Positions 34,701 to 41,972 of a stretch of 64,000 nt of DNA are shown piece by piece (within the stretch, counting starts at the first letter, position 1; each line of letters starts with the position of its first letter). The stretch is taken from positions 264,449 to 328,448 of the forward strand of contig NZ_JNNU01000008.1 in assembly GCF_000732195.1 (NCBI RefSeq), written 5' to 3'. Origin of the DNA: Neorhizobium vignae. GTDB taxonomy: Bacteria; Pseudomonadota; Alphaproteobacteria; Rhizobiales; Rhizobiaceae. The notes under the pieces are model-generated. The model ran no database searches and had not been told where the DNA came from. It worked only from the letters and a program-made list of their open reading frames with translations. The translations under genes were made by a program, and so were the position numbers.

Positions 34701-34843
34701 AGGGAGATCGTGGTCTTGAGGCTCTGCGGCCAGGCCGCGATTGGCCCGAGCGAGGTGCCGGCCCAATCGAAAGCCGCGATAAGACGGGCCATTTCGCCGC
34801 TATGGGAAAGAAAGGCTGTCTCGGCAGTCGAATGATTCATCAT
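31742..34843 (-). CDS. hybrid sensor histidine kinase with two receiver domains
   Basis: This 1033-residue soluble protein has, in order, a PAS domain (about 40-165), a second PAS (170-295, ending QPTGIFIQGSDVTDQ), and a GAF domain (310-470). HisKA follows with the phospho-accepting histidine in GGVAHDFNNLLQVI near 535. HATPase has LAINARDAM, DTGTGMTPEV and GKGTGLGLSMVYG. REC1 (about 785-895) has FTDVVMPGP and REC2 (915-1030) has VVTDLGLPGLSGGE, both with acceptor aspartates. No membrane segment is seen, so it senses an internal signal. PAS-GAF sensors of this build in Rhizobiales include blue-light or redox sensors; the LOV cysteine motif was not found. No partner regulator is adjacent. Confidence 0.92.
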   Translation of the reverse strand: MMNHSTAETAFLSHSGEMARLIAAFDWAGTSLGPIAAWPQSLKTTISLMLRSPVPIVTLWNEDGVMIYNDAYSDFAGRRHPGILGSKVREGWPEVADFNDNVMKVCFAGGTLAYSDQEMVLDRSGVPASAFMNLYYSPVYDEAGKPFGVVAIVVENTAKVRAERRLQGEGERLRLMFDQAPGFMAMVIGPDHVFEMANGAYMRLVGGRELLGRPIREALPEVAEQGFSDLLDEVRRSGRPHLGQGVSVMLARRHGQPPEERFVDFVFQPIVDDAGQPTGIFIQGSDVTDQKKAEIALLKETRHLEVLNRLGAELSAELDLEKVVQMTTDAGVELTGAQFGAFFYNVANERGESYMLYALSGVPRSAFEKFPMPRNTAVFAPTFGGEGVIRSDDILKDARYGRNAPYFGMPKGHLPVRSYLTVPVISRSGEVIGGLFFGHAEPAQFREEHERLVVGAAGQVAIAIDNARLFRAAERDLAERQRAEEALQVLNAGLEQKIASEISERMKMEEALRQSQKMEALGQLTGGVAHDFNNLLQVISGNLQLLAKDVASNQRASRRVDNALAGVQRGSKLASQLLAFGRRQPLEPKVVNIGRFLIGMEELLRRTLGEDIEVETVRSGGLWNVLVDPTQIENALLNLAINARDAMEGGGKLTIEAGNAFLDDNYVRQHADVPAGQYVMLAVTDTGTGMTPEVMEQVFEPFFSTKPVGKGTGLGLSMVYGFVKQSGGHIKIYSELGQGTTVKIYFPRIQRSEDLVTDADFGPVTGGTETILVAEDDEQVRATVVELLGDLGYAVLKAKDAAGALSVIESGVPVDLLFTDVVMPGPLKSTELARHARERMPDIAVLFTSGYTENSIVHGGRLDPGVELLSKPYTREALARKIRHVLNGQQHRNRVRASFAAKPPAPPIGQRPVPPRYSVLLVEDDFLIRMSTADLLAELGHQVSEASTAEEAIIMIEERSFDVVVTDLGLPGLSGGEFAQQARKLSPDVGIVFATGNDLIPDDAAVEGAVLLKKPYGSQEIATAFEKIAVQKG

Positions 34844-34990
34844 CGGGCTTTCGGGCGGCGATCGGCGCTATGCTGCCGTCTTACATGACAACGATCACCT
34901 CGGACAGCCTTTTTGACAATCGTCAATTAGGGCATGGTCACGAAAAAGCCATGGCCGCCGACGGCTATTTTCGACGCAGGGCGACGGGTT

Positions 34991-35382
34991 TCAGCCGAGG
35001 TCCGTACGGGCAAAGTCGTCACCCTTGTAGAGCAGCGACGGGCCGCGATTTTTGGCGCAGGCATAAGAGAGGCAACGGCCTGGTTAAGCCGCGCCGGGTG
35101 CCCTCTGCCCTTCCCGTAATCGCAGAGAGCCAGGGCCGCCACTTCGCCATCTGCTTCCTCGATTGGGACGATCTCGACGCCGCTGCTTCGGAGAAAGTCC
35201 GAAACCACCATCTGGGTCACAAGTGGATCGGCAATCCGCCTGGTCGACAGAACCAGCGTTGCCTCAAGAATAACAAGCGGGCTGGTCAGGAGGCGCTCTG
35301 CACCCTCCATCCGTTTCGACCAGACGGAGCCGTCATCTTCCTGCGCAAGAATTGCCACGATCACCGAGGTATCGATGAACAC
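34991..35382 (-). pseudogene. vapC: VapC-type PIN toxin with a -1 frameshift
   Basis: Starting at GTG 35382, the product reads as a PIN ribonuclease: MFIDTSVIVAILAQED with the first acidic residue, SPLVILEATLVLS with the second, and CDYGKGRGHPARLN. After LN it goes out of frame. Adding one base between 35076 and 35075 restores A-D-C-L-S-Y-A-C-A-K-N-R-G and LLYKGDDFARTDLG with a stop at 34991, the usual VapC end at about 130 residues. The missing base falls in the codon of the third catalytic aspartate. Without it the frame runs to 34927 with an unrelated tail. The toxin is therefore probably inactive while its antitoxin gene is intact. Confidence 0.85.
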
Positions 35383-35633
35383 TCGTGGCCCCCTATCTCA
35401 TCAATCTCGTCCTTGGTCATCTCGCGGCCTTCACCGGCGCCAAGTGCCTTCAACTTTTCAGCCAGGAAGGCGTGCCGCTCGACGAGCGATCTGCTCCTCT
35501 CCTGTGCGGAGTTTTCCTTTTCCAGCTCCGCTTTCAGGGCTACGATCACCGCTTCGGTCAATGTAATCTTTCGCTTCTCTGCCAGTTTGCGGGCTAGTTC
35601 ATGCGCAAGGGGGTCACGTATCTGCAGGTTCAT
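35361..35633 (-). CDS. vapB: VapB family antitoxin
   Basis: ATG 35633 opens MNLQIRDPLAHELARKLAE, the DNA-binding start of Rv0623-type VapB antitoxins, followed by KRKITLTEAVIVALKAELEKE. The C-terminal part REMTKDEIDEIGGHE should wrap the toxin. The 90-residue length is normal. The last 22 bases overlap vapC. A perfect inverted repeat at 35650-35684 just upstream is the probable operator. Antitoxin and toxin normally bind it together. Confidence 0.88.
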   Translation of the reverse strand: MNLQIRDPLAHELARKLAEKRKITLTEAVIVALKAELEKENSAQERSRSLVERHAFLAEKLKALGAGEGREMTKDEIDEIGGHECSSIPR

Positions 35634-35649
35634 GGCAGTCGCTCCAATC

Positions 35650-35684
35650 GTTGTCATGACAGACATCATATCCGTCATGACAAC
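35650..35684. promoter_or_regulatory. vapB operator, perfect 11-base inverted repeat
   Basis: GTTGTCATGAC (35650-35660) and GTCATGACAAC (35674-35684) are exact inverses with 13 bases between them, beginning 17 bases upstream of the vapB start. Each arm itself contains the palindrome GTCATGAC. Position and symmetry fit autoregulation by VapBC. Confidence 0.7.
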
Positions 35685-35699
35685 GCGAGCGAAACCCCG

Positions 35700-36215
35700 T
35701 CAACCGCAGCGCCCCGCCTGGGTCAATGCCGCGCTCACGCCGGAAAGCGAGAAGGTGTAGCTGGTCTGCGTGCCGCGCTGGGAGACCGCTTCGAGCGTCA
35801 TGCTGCTTCCCGATTTCATCGCCGCGATAAGAGCGGCATCGATGCTTTCCTGCTTCGTCCAGCCGGAATTGCCCTTCGGCTCCAGGGCAAAGGTCCGGCC
35901 GTCTACGGTGACCGTCATCTGCGATCCGCCCTTGAGGTCGTAGCCCATGATCGCCTGCGGATAGAAGCCGGATCCGGAAGGCTTTGGCGCGACCAGGAAA
36001 AAGTTGTCGCCGTGATCGACATTGGCGGGCTGCATCTGCGTCGGCGTGGTCAGCACGTAGCAGGTCGCGCCGCCGTCGCCCTTGTAGGAATAGACGCCCC
36101 AGGCATCGAATTTTCTCACCATGCTCGGGGTGGGCTGGCCAAGGACGGGTGCTGCGATTGTGGAAAGAGCGAGCGCGGAAAGGGTAAAAAGCTTGATGGA
36201 CAATCTTGTCTCCAT
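35700..36215 (-). CDS. invasion-associated locus B (IalB)-like exported protein
   Basis: ATG 36215 gives METRLSIKLFTLSALALST with a signal peptide likely cut near VLGQ. The mature protein of about 145 residues follows the IalB pattern: FDAWGVYSYKGDGGATCYVLTTPTQ, GYDLKGGSQMTVTVDG, FALEPKGNSGWTKQE, MKSGSSMTLEAVSQRGTQTSY, then TFSLSGVSAALTQAGRC. IalB-family proteins are periplasmic and widespread in Rhizobiales; in Bartonella one is linked to erythrocyte entry. Two cysteines could form a disulfide. The role here is unknown. The upstream frame is longer but lacks a signal peptide at its start. Confidence 0.8.
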   Translation of the reverse strand: METRLSIKLFTLSALALSTIAAPVLGQPTPSMVRKFDAWGVYSYKGDGGATCYVLTTPTQMQPANVDHGDNFFLVAPKPSGSGFYPQAIMGYDLKGGSQMTVTVDGRTFALEPKGNSGWTKQESIDAALIAAMKSGSSMTLEAVSQRGTQTSYTFSLSGVSAALTQAGRCG

Positions 36216-36524
36216 GGTCGGAAATGGCGAGGAGTCGCGGCGTCGATGGCCACGCGCAGAAGATAGCCCATTCAAAAATCGATCGGTTATCACAAGGTTA
36301 AGTGCATCGGGCGCTCGTCCCGAAACGAGACACTCGCGGGGCCCGGATGAGGCCCGATCGTGATCCGCGTTACCTTGCGCTTCCCCCGGGTTTCGGGGGA
36401 AGCCGTCAAAGGTTAATGCCCCGCGGTCACAGCCCGGTCACAATCATGTCAGGCGACCATAAATGCTGTGCATATTTGCGGTGGAGCGAAAGGCGGCCGC
36501 CAAGTGCCACCTCATATCGTGAGA
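36216..36524. other. intergenic region between the IalB-like and methyltransferase genes
   Basis: No convincing gene is present. It should hold the promoter of the IalB-like gene and the 3' end of the methyltransferase transcript. The inverted repeat CTTCCCCC (36380-36387) with GGGGGAAG (36395-36402) could be a weak terminator for the latter, but no T-run follows. Confidence 0.5.
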
Positions 36525-37310
36525 TTATTCCGGCTTCGTCGCGCAGATCGCGAAGCGTTCCTGCACCATGCGTTCGAGGCCGCGCAGGAAGGGCATCTTT
36601 CGGGCCTGGGCCCAATGGATGTCGGACAGCTTGCGATCGACAACGATATTGACGAAACCCGCCTTGGTCAGCAGATCGACCACTGCTTCCGCCGGCATCG
36701 CGTCGGAGAAATAGACGCGCGAGCGGATGTTCTGGTGGCGCGCCGCCATGGCCGGGCTCATATGGCTTCGCACCGGCTTTCCGGTCACCCTTGACCAAAG
36801 CTTCTGCAGGCCCTTGACCCAGGTCTCCTTGCCCATGTTGCCGTCGAGGATCAGCAGCTTGCCGCCCGGTTTCAGGACGGAGAACCATTCCGCAAAGGCG
36901 GCCGGCGGATCGACCAGCGTCCACACCAGATGCCGATTGGTGATGACGTCGTAGCTGTTCTTCGGCTCCATGGTGTTTTCAGCATCGCCGGACACGAAGC
37001 GGATATCGGTGCCGCGCTTCTCGGCCTTCGCGCGCGCCTGTGACAGCATCGCATCCGACCAGTCGAGACCGGTGACTTTGAAACCGGCGTCGTTCATCAG
37101 ATGCGAGATGACGGCGGTGCCGCAGGCGAGGTCCAGAGCAGCGCGGCCGGCGCCATCACCCAGATGCTTGCGGATCAGCCGCTGCCAGCCCTTGCGTTCC
37201 TCCTCCGAGAAGATTTCATGGCCGACGCTCTCGTCGAACGTCGCCGCCCTCTCCGACCAGAAGTCGCGGATTTCGTCACGGATGGAATAGTTGGAGTTCA
37301 TCGAATTCAT
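36525..37310 (-). CDS. class I SAM-dependent methyltransferase next to an iron-type ABC transporter
   Basis: ATG 37310 (or 37301) gives about 261 residues. SAM motif I is ALDLACGTAVISHLM, motif II has VTGLDWSDAMLSQARA, and motif III is LKPGGKLLILDGNMGKETW. The N-terminal NYSIRDEIRDFWSERAATFDESVGHE is characteristic of methyltransferases found beside metallophore/siderophore uptake genes. It is divergent from a FecBCD-type transporter, sharing a 115-base promoter region with an IRO-box-like motif. A link to a siderophore or metallophore is therefore inferred. The substrate is unknown and could also be a small metabolite. Confidence 0.85.
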   Translation of the reverse strand: MNSMNSNYSIRDEIRDFWSERAATFDESVGHEIFSEEERKGWQRLIRKHLGDGAGRAALDLACGTAVISHLMNDAGFKVTGLDWSDAMLSQARAKAEKRGTDIRFVSGDAENTMEPKNSYDVITNRHLVWTLVDPPAAFAEWFSVLKPGGKLLILDGNMGKETWVKGLQKLWSRVTGKPVRSHMSPAMAARHQNIRSRVYFSDAMPAEAVVDLLTKAGFVNIVVDRKLSDIHWAQARKMPFLRGLERMVQERFAICATKPE

Positions 37311-37363
37311 TATAGGCGCCCCGATAGTCAGACTACTTTGGAAAAGCTCTAAAACATAGAACT

Positions 37364-37378
37364 TGATTCCAAAAGTCA
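37364..37378. promoter_or_regulatory. IRO-box-like element (RirA-type) between methyltransferase and iron transporter genes
   Basis: TGA (37364-37366), nine bases, then TCA (37376-37378) match the TGA-N9-TCA core of RirA-controlled IRO boxes. It overlaps AGAACTTGATTCC, which also looks like part of an Irr-type box. The site lies between divergent genes, where an iron regulator could control both. Confidence 0.4.
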
Positions 37379-37425
37379 TATTTCATATGCATGCGGACAT
37401 TATCAGACATCGGGGGAGTTTCCAG

Positions 37426-38562
37426 ATGAATTTCGCGAAAATGCTTGCAACATCAACGGTTGTTCTGGCAAGCTTTCTGCCCTTTTCCGTGCAGGCGCAG
37501 TCCTTCACCGTCAAGGATGTCGCAGGCCGTGAAGTGAAGTTCGACAAGCCGGTCGAGCGCGTCATTCTCGGCGAAGGCCGGATGCTCTATTCGGTCGCCC
37601 CGATCGAAAAGGAAGATCCTTTCGCCAGGATCGTCGGCTGGCGCAACGACCTGATGACCACCGACAAGGATGGCTACGACACCTATCTCGCGAAATTCCC
37701 GAAGGGCAAGGAACTGCCGTTCCTCGGCAACCTGACCGACGGCACGCTGCAGACCGAGACCGTCGTCAAGCTGAACCCGGACGTCATGCTGCTGCCGATC
37801 GGCAACAAGAAGGCCGCAGACGAGGTCAAGCTCGAGGACATGCTGAACACGATCGGCGTGAAGATCGTCTATATCGATTTCCGCGAACACATCCTCGACA
37901 ATACCGAACCGAGCCTCAAGGTTCTCGGCCAGATCTTCGGTCACGAGGATCGCGCCGCAGCCGTTGCCGCCTACTGGAAGCAGCAGATGGCCCGCGTTAC
38001 CGACAAGCTGAAGGCGGCCAACCCGAAGAAGCCCAATGTCTTCATGTATCGCGCGGCCGGCCTCGTCGAGTGCTGCGGCACGTTCGGCCCGGACAATTTC
38101 GGCCTGATGGTGGATTGGGCCGGCGGCCACAACCTCGGCTCGGACTTCCTGCCGGGCTATACCGGCTCGATCAATGCCGAGCAGGTCGTCGCCTCCAATC
38201 CGGACGTGATCGTCGTCACCGGTTCCAACTGGAGCCAGACCAAGAACGCCAAGGACTTCGTGAATGTCGGCCCGACGGCCGCCGCCACCGCCGAGAATAG
38301 CCGCAAGGCGCTGAACGACCTGATGCAGAATGCGGCCTTCACCGGCTCCAAGGCTGTTGCAGGCGGCAATGTCCACGCCATCTGGCATCAGTTCTACACG
38401 AGCCCATATCAGTTCGTGGCCGTACAGCGGATGGCAAAATGGTTCCACCCGGAGCTGTTCGCCGATCTCGATCCGGATGCGACCTTCAAGGAATTCCACG
38501 AGAAATTCCTGCCGGTTCCGTATCAGCCGGGCTACTGGATCGACGCCAAGGCGGCAAAGTAA
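37426..38562 (+). CDS. iron/siderophore-type ABC transporter substrate-binding protein
   Basis: ATG 37426 follows CGGGGGAGTTTCCAG. The 378-residue protein has a signal peptide (MLATSTVVLASFLPFSVQA) and the two-lobed class III binding-protein pattern (FecB/BtuF type). The pattern includes VKDVAGREVKFDKPVERVI, LNPDVMLLPIGNKKA, a long linker helix, and ASNPDVIVVTGSNWS. An unusual pair of cysteines occurs in GLVECCGTFGP, together with a NMxH-like AGGNVHAIWHQFYTSPYQF region. It delivers an iron chelate, cobalamin or heme-like ligand to the permease that follows seven bases later. No TonB receptor is in the window. Confidence 0.9.
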   Translation: MNFAKMLATSTVVLASFLPFSVQAQSFTVKDVAGREVKFDKPVERVILGEGRMLYSVAPIEKEDPFARIVGWRNDLMTTDKDGYDTYLAKFPKGKELPFLGNLTDGTLQTETVVKLNPDVMLLPIGNKKAADEVKLEDMLNTIGVKIVYIDFREHILDNTEPSLKVLGQIFGHEDRAAAVAAYWKQQMARVTDKLKAANPKKPNVFMYRAAGLVECCGTFGPDNFGLMVDWAGGHNLGSDFLPGYTGSINAEQVVASNPDVIVVTGSNWSQTKNAKDFVNVGPTAAATAENSRKALNDLMQNAAFTGSKAVAGGNVHAIWHQFYTSPYQFVAVQRMAKWFHPELFADLDPDATFKEFHEKFLPVPYQPGYWIDAKAAK

Positions 38563-38568
38563 CCCGAT

Positions 38569-39639
38569 ATGGCCGAGATCGCCGCATTGCCGATCGAAGC
38601 TGAAGCCGGGCGGGAGCGCTATCGCGCCCTCGCCCGCCGCAAGCTCATGATCCTCGCTGCCATGACAGCCGCCCTTTGTCTGTCGTTTGCCGTCGATCTC
38701 GCCTGGGGCCCTGCCCGCTACAGTCTCGGCGAGGTGATCGCCGCGCTGATCGACCCCTCCTCCGTCTCGGCCCAGATCCGTGCCGTGGTCTGGGACATCC
38801 GCATGCCGGTCGCCGTCATGGCAATCGTGGTCGGCGCAGCGCTTTCGGTTGCCGGGGCGCAGATGCAGACCATCCTTGCCAATCCGCTCGCAAGCCCGTT
38901 CACGCTCGGCATCTCGGCCGCCGCCAGTTTCGGGGCGGCCCTGGCGATCGTCACCAGCGTCTCCATCCTGCCGGTTGCGGCCACCCTGCTCGTACCGGCC
39001 AATGCCTTCATCATGGCGCTGATCGCCACGCTGTTCATCCATTTCGTCTCGCAGATGCGTGGCGTCTCGGTGCAGACGGTCGTCCTGCTCGGCATCGCGC
39101 TGGTCTTTACGTTCAACGCCCTGCTCGCCTTCCTGCAATATCTGGCTTCCGAGCAGGCGCTGTCGGCCGTCGTCTTCTGGACCATGGGCAGCCTCACCAA
39201 GGCAACCTGGCCGAAGATCGGCATCACGCTCGCCGTCCTGTTGATTGCGCTGCCGCTGTTTGCGCGCCATGCCTGGGCGCTGACCGCGATCCGGCTCGGC
39301 GAGGACAAGGCCGCCAGCTTCGGCGTCAATGTCCGGCGCATCCGGCTCGAAACCATGCTGATCATCTCGCTGCTCGCCGCCGTGCCGGTCAGCTTCGTCG
39401 GAACGATCGGTTTCGTCGGCCTGGTCGGCCCGCATATCGCCCGCATGATCCTCGGCGAGGACCAGCGCTTTTTCCTGCCAGGCTCGATCCTGTCGGGCGC
39501 GCTTTTGCTGTCGCTCACCTCGATCGTTTCGAAGTCGATCATTCCGGGCGTCGTCTTTCCGATTGGCATCATCACGGCGCTGGTCGGCGTTCCGTTCTTC
39601 TTCTCGCTCATCCTCTCGAATCGGAGCCGGTCATGGTAG
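38569..39639 (+). CDS. FecCD-family ABC transporter permease
   Basis: The 356-residue protein has about ten membrane helices with the FecCD/BtuC signatures GAALSVAGAQMQTILANPLASPFTLGIS (in part) and the coupling helix region GEDKAASFGVNVRRIRLETML. FVGTIGFVGLVGPHIARMILGEDQRFFLPGS (in part) and the end GIITALVGVPFFFSLIL complete the pattern. It forms the membrane pore for the binding protein encoded just upstream and the ATPase that overlaps its last seven bases. Confidence 0.93.
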   Translation: MAEIAALPIEAEAGRERYRALARRKLMILAAMTAALCLSFAVDLAWGPARYSLGEVIAALIDPSSVSAQIRAVVWDIRMPVAVMAIVVGAALSVAGAQMQTILANPLASPFTLGISAAASFGAALAIVTSVSILPVAATLLVPANAFIMALIATLFIHFVSQMRGVSVQTVVLLGIALVFTFNALLAFLQYLASEQALSAVVFWTMGSLTKATWPKIGITLAVLLIALPLFARHAWALTAIRLGEDKAASFGVNVRRIRLETMLIISLLAAVPVSFVGTIGFVGLVGPHIARMILGEDQRFFLPGSILSGALLLSLTSIVSKSIIPGVVFPIGIITALVGVPFFFSLILSNRSRSW

Positions 39640-40385
39640 CGATGCAACTGCAATCGGTCGGCGCCTATCACGGCCGCAAGCTGTTCGTGGAAGACGTGAC
39701 GACCCCGGTCATGAAGGCCGGCGAGCTGATTGCCGTCATCGGCCCCAACGCCGCCGGCAAGTCGACGCTGTTCAAGCGCATCACCGGTCTCCTGAAGGGG
39801 CCGGGCAATATCGTCATCGATGGCGCCAGGACCAAGAACGCCATCACCTACATGCCGCAGGATACCTCGGCCAATGCGGTTCTGACCGTCTACGAATCCA
39901 TTCTTCTTGCCCGTAAGCAAGGCCAGTCCTGGAGCGTCAGCGACAGCGACCTCTCGTTCATCGACGAAATCATGCGGGCGCTCAACATCACTTCCATCGC
40001 GTTTCGCGATCTCGGCGCGCTTTCCGGCGGCCAGCGCCAACTGGTATCGATCGCGCAGGCGCTGGTGCGCGAACCGGAAATCATGCTGATGGACGAGCCG
40101 ACCAGCGCGCTCGATCTTCACCGCCAGGTGGAAGTGCTCGATTTCATGCAGCGGCGGGCGCGCTCGAAGGGCATGGTCGTAATGATCGCCATCCACGACC
40201 TCAACCAGGCGCTGCGCTTTGCCGACAAGGTTCTGGTGATCGCCAACGGTCGCATGCGCGCCTGCGGTTACCCGCGCGACGTCGTCACGGTCGACATGCT
40301 GCGGGACGTCTACAGGGTGCATGCCCGTATCGAGAAATGCTCGATGGACCACGACCATGTGATCGTGGATGGCACGGCTCACTGA
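39633..40385 (+). CDS. iron-type ABC transporter ATP-binding protein
   Basis: ATG 39633 follows CGGAGCCGGTC and overlaps the permease gene by seven bases. The 250-residue ATPase has Walker A GPNAAGKSTLFKR, Q-loop MPQDTSANAVLT, signature LSGGQRQLVSIAQAL, Walker B IMLMDEPTSALD and the switch histidine in IAIHDLNQALRFADK. This matches FecE/BtuD-like subunits. The C-terminal tail HARIEKCSMDHDHVIVDG is typical of the iron-chelate group. It energises uptake and closes the three-gene operon. Confidence 0.93.
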   Translation: MVAMQLQSVGAYHGRKLFVEDVTTPVMKAGELIAVIGPNAAGKSTLFKRITGLLKGPGNIVIDGARTKNAITYMPQDTSANAVLTVYESILLARKQGQSWSVSDSDLSFIDEIMRALNITSIAFRDLGALSGGQRQLVSIAQALVREPEIMLMDEPTSALDLHRQVEVLDFMQRRARSKGMVVMIAIHDLNQALRFADKVLVIANGRMRACGYPRDVVTVDMLRDVYRVHARIEKCSMDHDHVIVDGTAH

Positions 40386-40463
40386 ACGAATTCGGCGAGA
40401 TCAGTCCTTTGATGGTTTCGGCCGTGCGAATAGCTGAGCATGGCTTCCGGGACTTGCCTGCCT

Positions 40464-40487
40464 CGGAAAGAAGGGCGGATCCGCCCT
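40464..40487 (-). terminator. probable terminator of the liv operon
   Basis: A perfect palindrome built from AGGGCGGA and TCCGCCCT (about 40472-40487) is followed, reading on the minus strand, by TTCTTTCC. It lies 20 bases beyond the livF stop, between two convergent operons. Confidence 0.5.
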
Positions 40488-40506
40488 CCCTCACGTTCTC
40501 TCAGAA

Positions 40507-41226
40507 TTAATGGACTGCACCCTTTTCCACGGTCAGATGCTGGCCGAGGATATCGTCGTTGGCGAGCAGATCGGCACTGGTGCCCTGGTAGACGATCGCG
40601 CCGCGATCGAGGATGACGGCATCGTCGGAGAGCGGCAGCACTTTGCGGGCCTTCTGTTCGATGATGATTGCCGACATGCCCTCGCCCTGCGTGATCCGCT
40701 GAATGGCTGCCAGCAGCTCATCGACGATAATCGGCGCGAGGCCTTCCGTCGGCTCGTCGAGGAGAAGCAGTTTCGGATTGATCATCAGCGCGCGGCCGAC
40801 CGCCAGCATCTGCTGTTCGCCGCCGGAGAGCTGGTTGCCGAGGTTCTTGCGGCGTTCTTTCAGCCGCGGAAACATCGTGTAGACCCGTTCCAGCGTCCAG
40901 ACGCCGGGGCGTGCGATCGCCGTCATGTTCTCCTCGACCGTCAGCGACTTGAAGATGTTGCGTTCCTGCGGCACCCAGCCGATGCCTGCCGCGGCACGAC
41001 GGTCGGCTCGCAGTTTCGTGACGTCGCGTCCCATCAGGTGGATCGAGCCGGAATGATGGGTGGTGACGCCGGCCAGCGTGTTGACGAAGGTCGTCTTGCC
41101 GGTGCCGTTGCGGCCAAGCAGCGCCAGCGTTTTGCCCTCTTCGATCGTCAGGCTGATGCCGGCAAGCACGCTTGCTTCGCCGTAACCCGCGACCAGCTTT
41201 TCGGTGACCAGAACCGGGGCGCTCAT
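40507..41226 (-). CDS. livF: branched-chain amino-acid-type ABC transporter ATP-binding protein
   Basis: The 239-residue ATPase has Walker A GRNGTGKTTFVN, Q-loop WVPQERNIFKSL, signature LSGGEQQMLAVGRAL and Walker B LLLLDEPTEGLAP, with LLAAIQRITQGEGMSAIIIEQ after it. The EGLAP ending and the short length are typical of LivF. It is the last gene of the liv operon and overlaps livG by four bases. The true solute could be an amino acid, amide or urea-like compound. Confidence 0.92.
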   Translation of the reverse strand: MSAPVLVTEKLVAGYGEASVLAGISLTIEEGKTLALLGRNGTGKTTFVNTLAGVTTHHSGSIHLMGRDVTKLRADRRAAAGIGWVPQERNIFKSLTVEENMTAIARPGVWTLERVYTMFPRLKERRKNLGNQLSGGEQQMLAVGRALMINPKLLLLDEPTEGLAPIIVDELLAAIQRITQGEGMSAIIIEQKARKVLPLSDDAVILDRGAIVYQGTSADLLANDDILGQHLTVEKGAVH

Positions 41227-41972
41227 GCATTTTCTCCAAGATAGACCGCCTTGACGCGCGGATCGGTGGAGATTTCCGCAACCGTTCCCTCGACGAAGAC
41301 GGCGCCCGCCACCAGAACCGAGATCCGGTTGGCGAACGAGAAGACCAGATCCATGTCATGCTCGATCAGGAGCACGGTGACGTCGGCCGGAAGGTCGGAG
41401 ACGATCTGCAGCACTTCGTGCCGCTCGTCTTCCGGCACGCCGGCGGCCGGTTCGTCGAGCAGCAGAACGCGTGGCTTCGACGCAAAGGCCAGTGCGATCT
41501 CGAGCAGGCGCTGCTTGCCATAGGGCAGGATCACCGTGCGCTCGCCCATCACAGAAGCAAGGCCGAAGCGCGCCAGCAGGGTTGCCGCCTCGTCGACCAC
41601 CTTGCCGTAACCGGCGATCGACCGCCACAGATTGTGGCCGACACCCTCGCGCTCGGCGATTGCCAACGCCACGGTTTCAAGCGGGGTGAACTCGTTGAAC
41701 AGCTGGTTGATCTGGAACGTGCGGGTCAGCCCGCGTTTGACCCGCCGGAACGAGGCCATCGAGGTGATGTCCTCGCCTTCGAGAAAGACCTGGCCTTCCG
41801 ACGGCGGCAGGACGCCGGTCAGGAGATTGATCAGCGTCGTCTTGCCGGCGCCGTTCGGGCCGATCAGCGCGTGGCGGGCGCCGCGTTCGACCTTCAGGCT
41901 CACGTCGTTGGTGGCGAGGAAGGCGCCGAAGCGGCGCACCAGGTGTCTGGTTTCGAGAACGATCTCGCTCAT
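41223..41972 (-). CDS. livG: branched-chain amino-acid-type ABC transporter ATP-binding protein
   Basis: A 249-residue LivG-type ATPase. It has Walker A GPNGAGKTTLINLLTG, the LivG-specific insert VKRGLTRTFQINQLFNEFTPLE, a signature shifted to LPYGKQRLLEIALAFA, Walker B VLLLDEPAAGVPEDER, and IEHDMDLVFSFANRI. The degenerate signature is normal for LivG. It overlaps livF by four bases and livM by one. With livF it powers uptake through LivHM. Confidence 0.92.
   Translation of the reverse strand: MSEIVLETRHLVRRFGAFLATNDVSLKVERGARHALIGPNGAGKTTLINLLTGVLPPSEGQVFLEGEDITSMASFRRVKRGLTRTFQINQLFNEFTPLETVALAIAEREGVGHNLWRSIAGYGKVVDEAATLLARFGLASVMGERTVILPYGKQRLLEIALAFASKPRVLLLDEPAAGVPEDERHEVLQIVSDLPADVTVLLIEHDMDLVFSFANRISVLVAGAVFVEGTVAEISTDPRVKAVYLGENA

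Noticed and set aside
32021..34888. 955-codon open frame on the plus strand
   Set aside because: Exactly antisense to the hybrid histidine kinase; no domain-like sequence.
37453..39435. 660-codon open frame on the minus strand
   Set aside because: Antisense to the iron-transporter genes; not protein-like.
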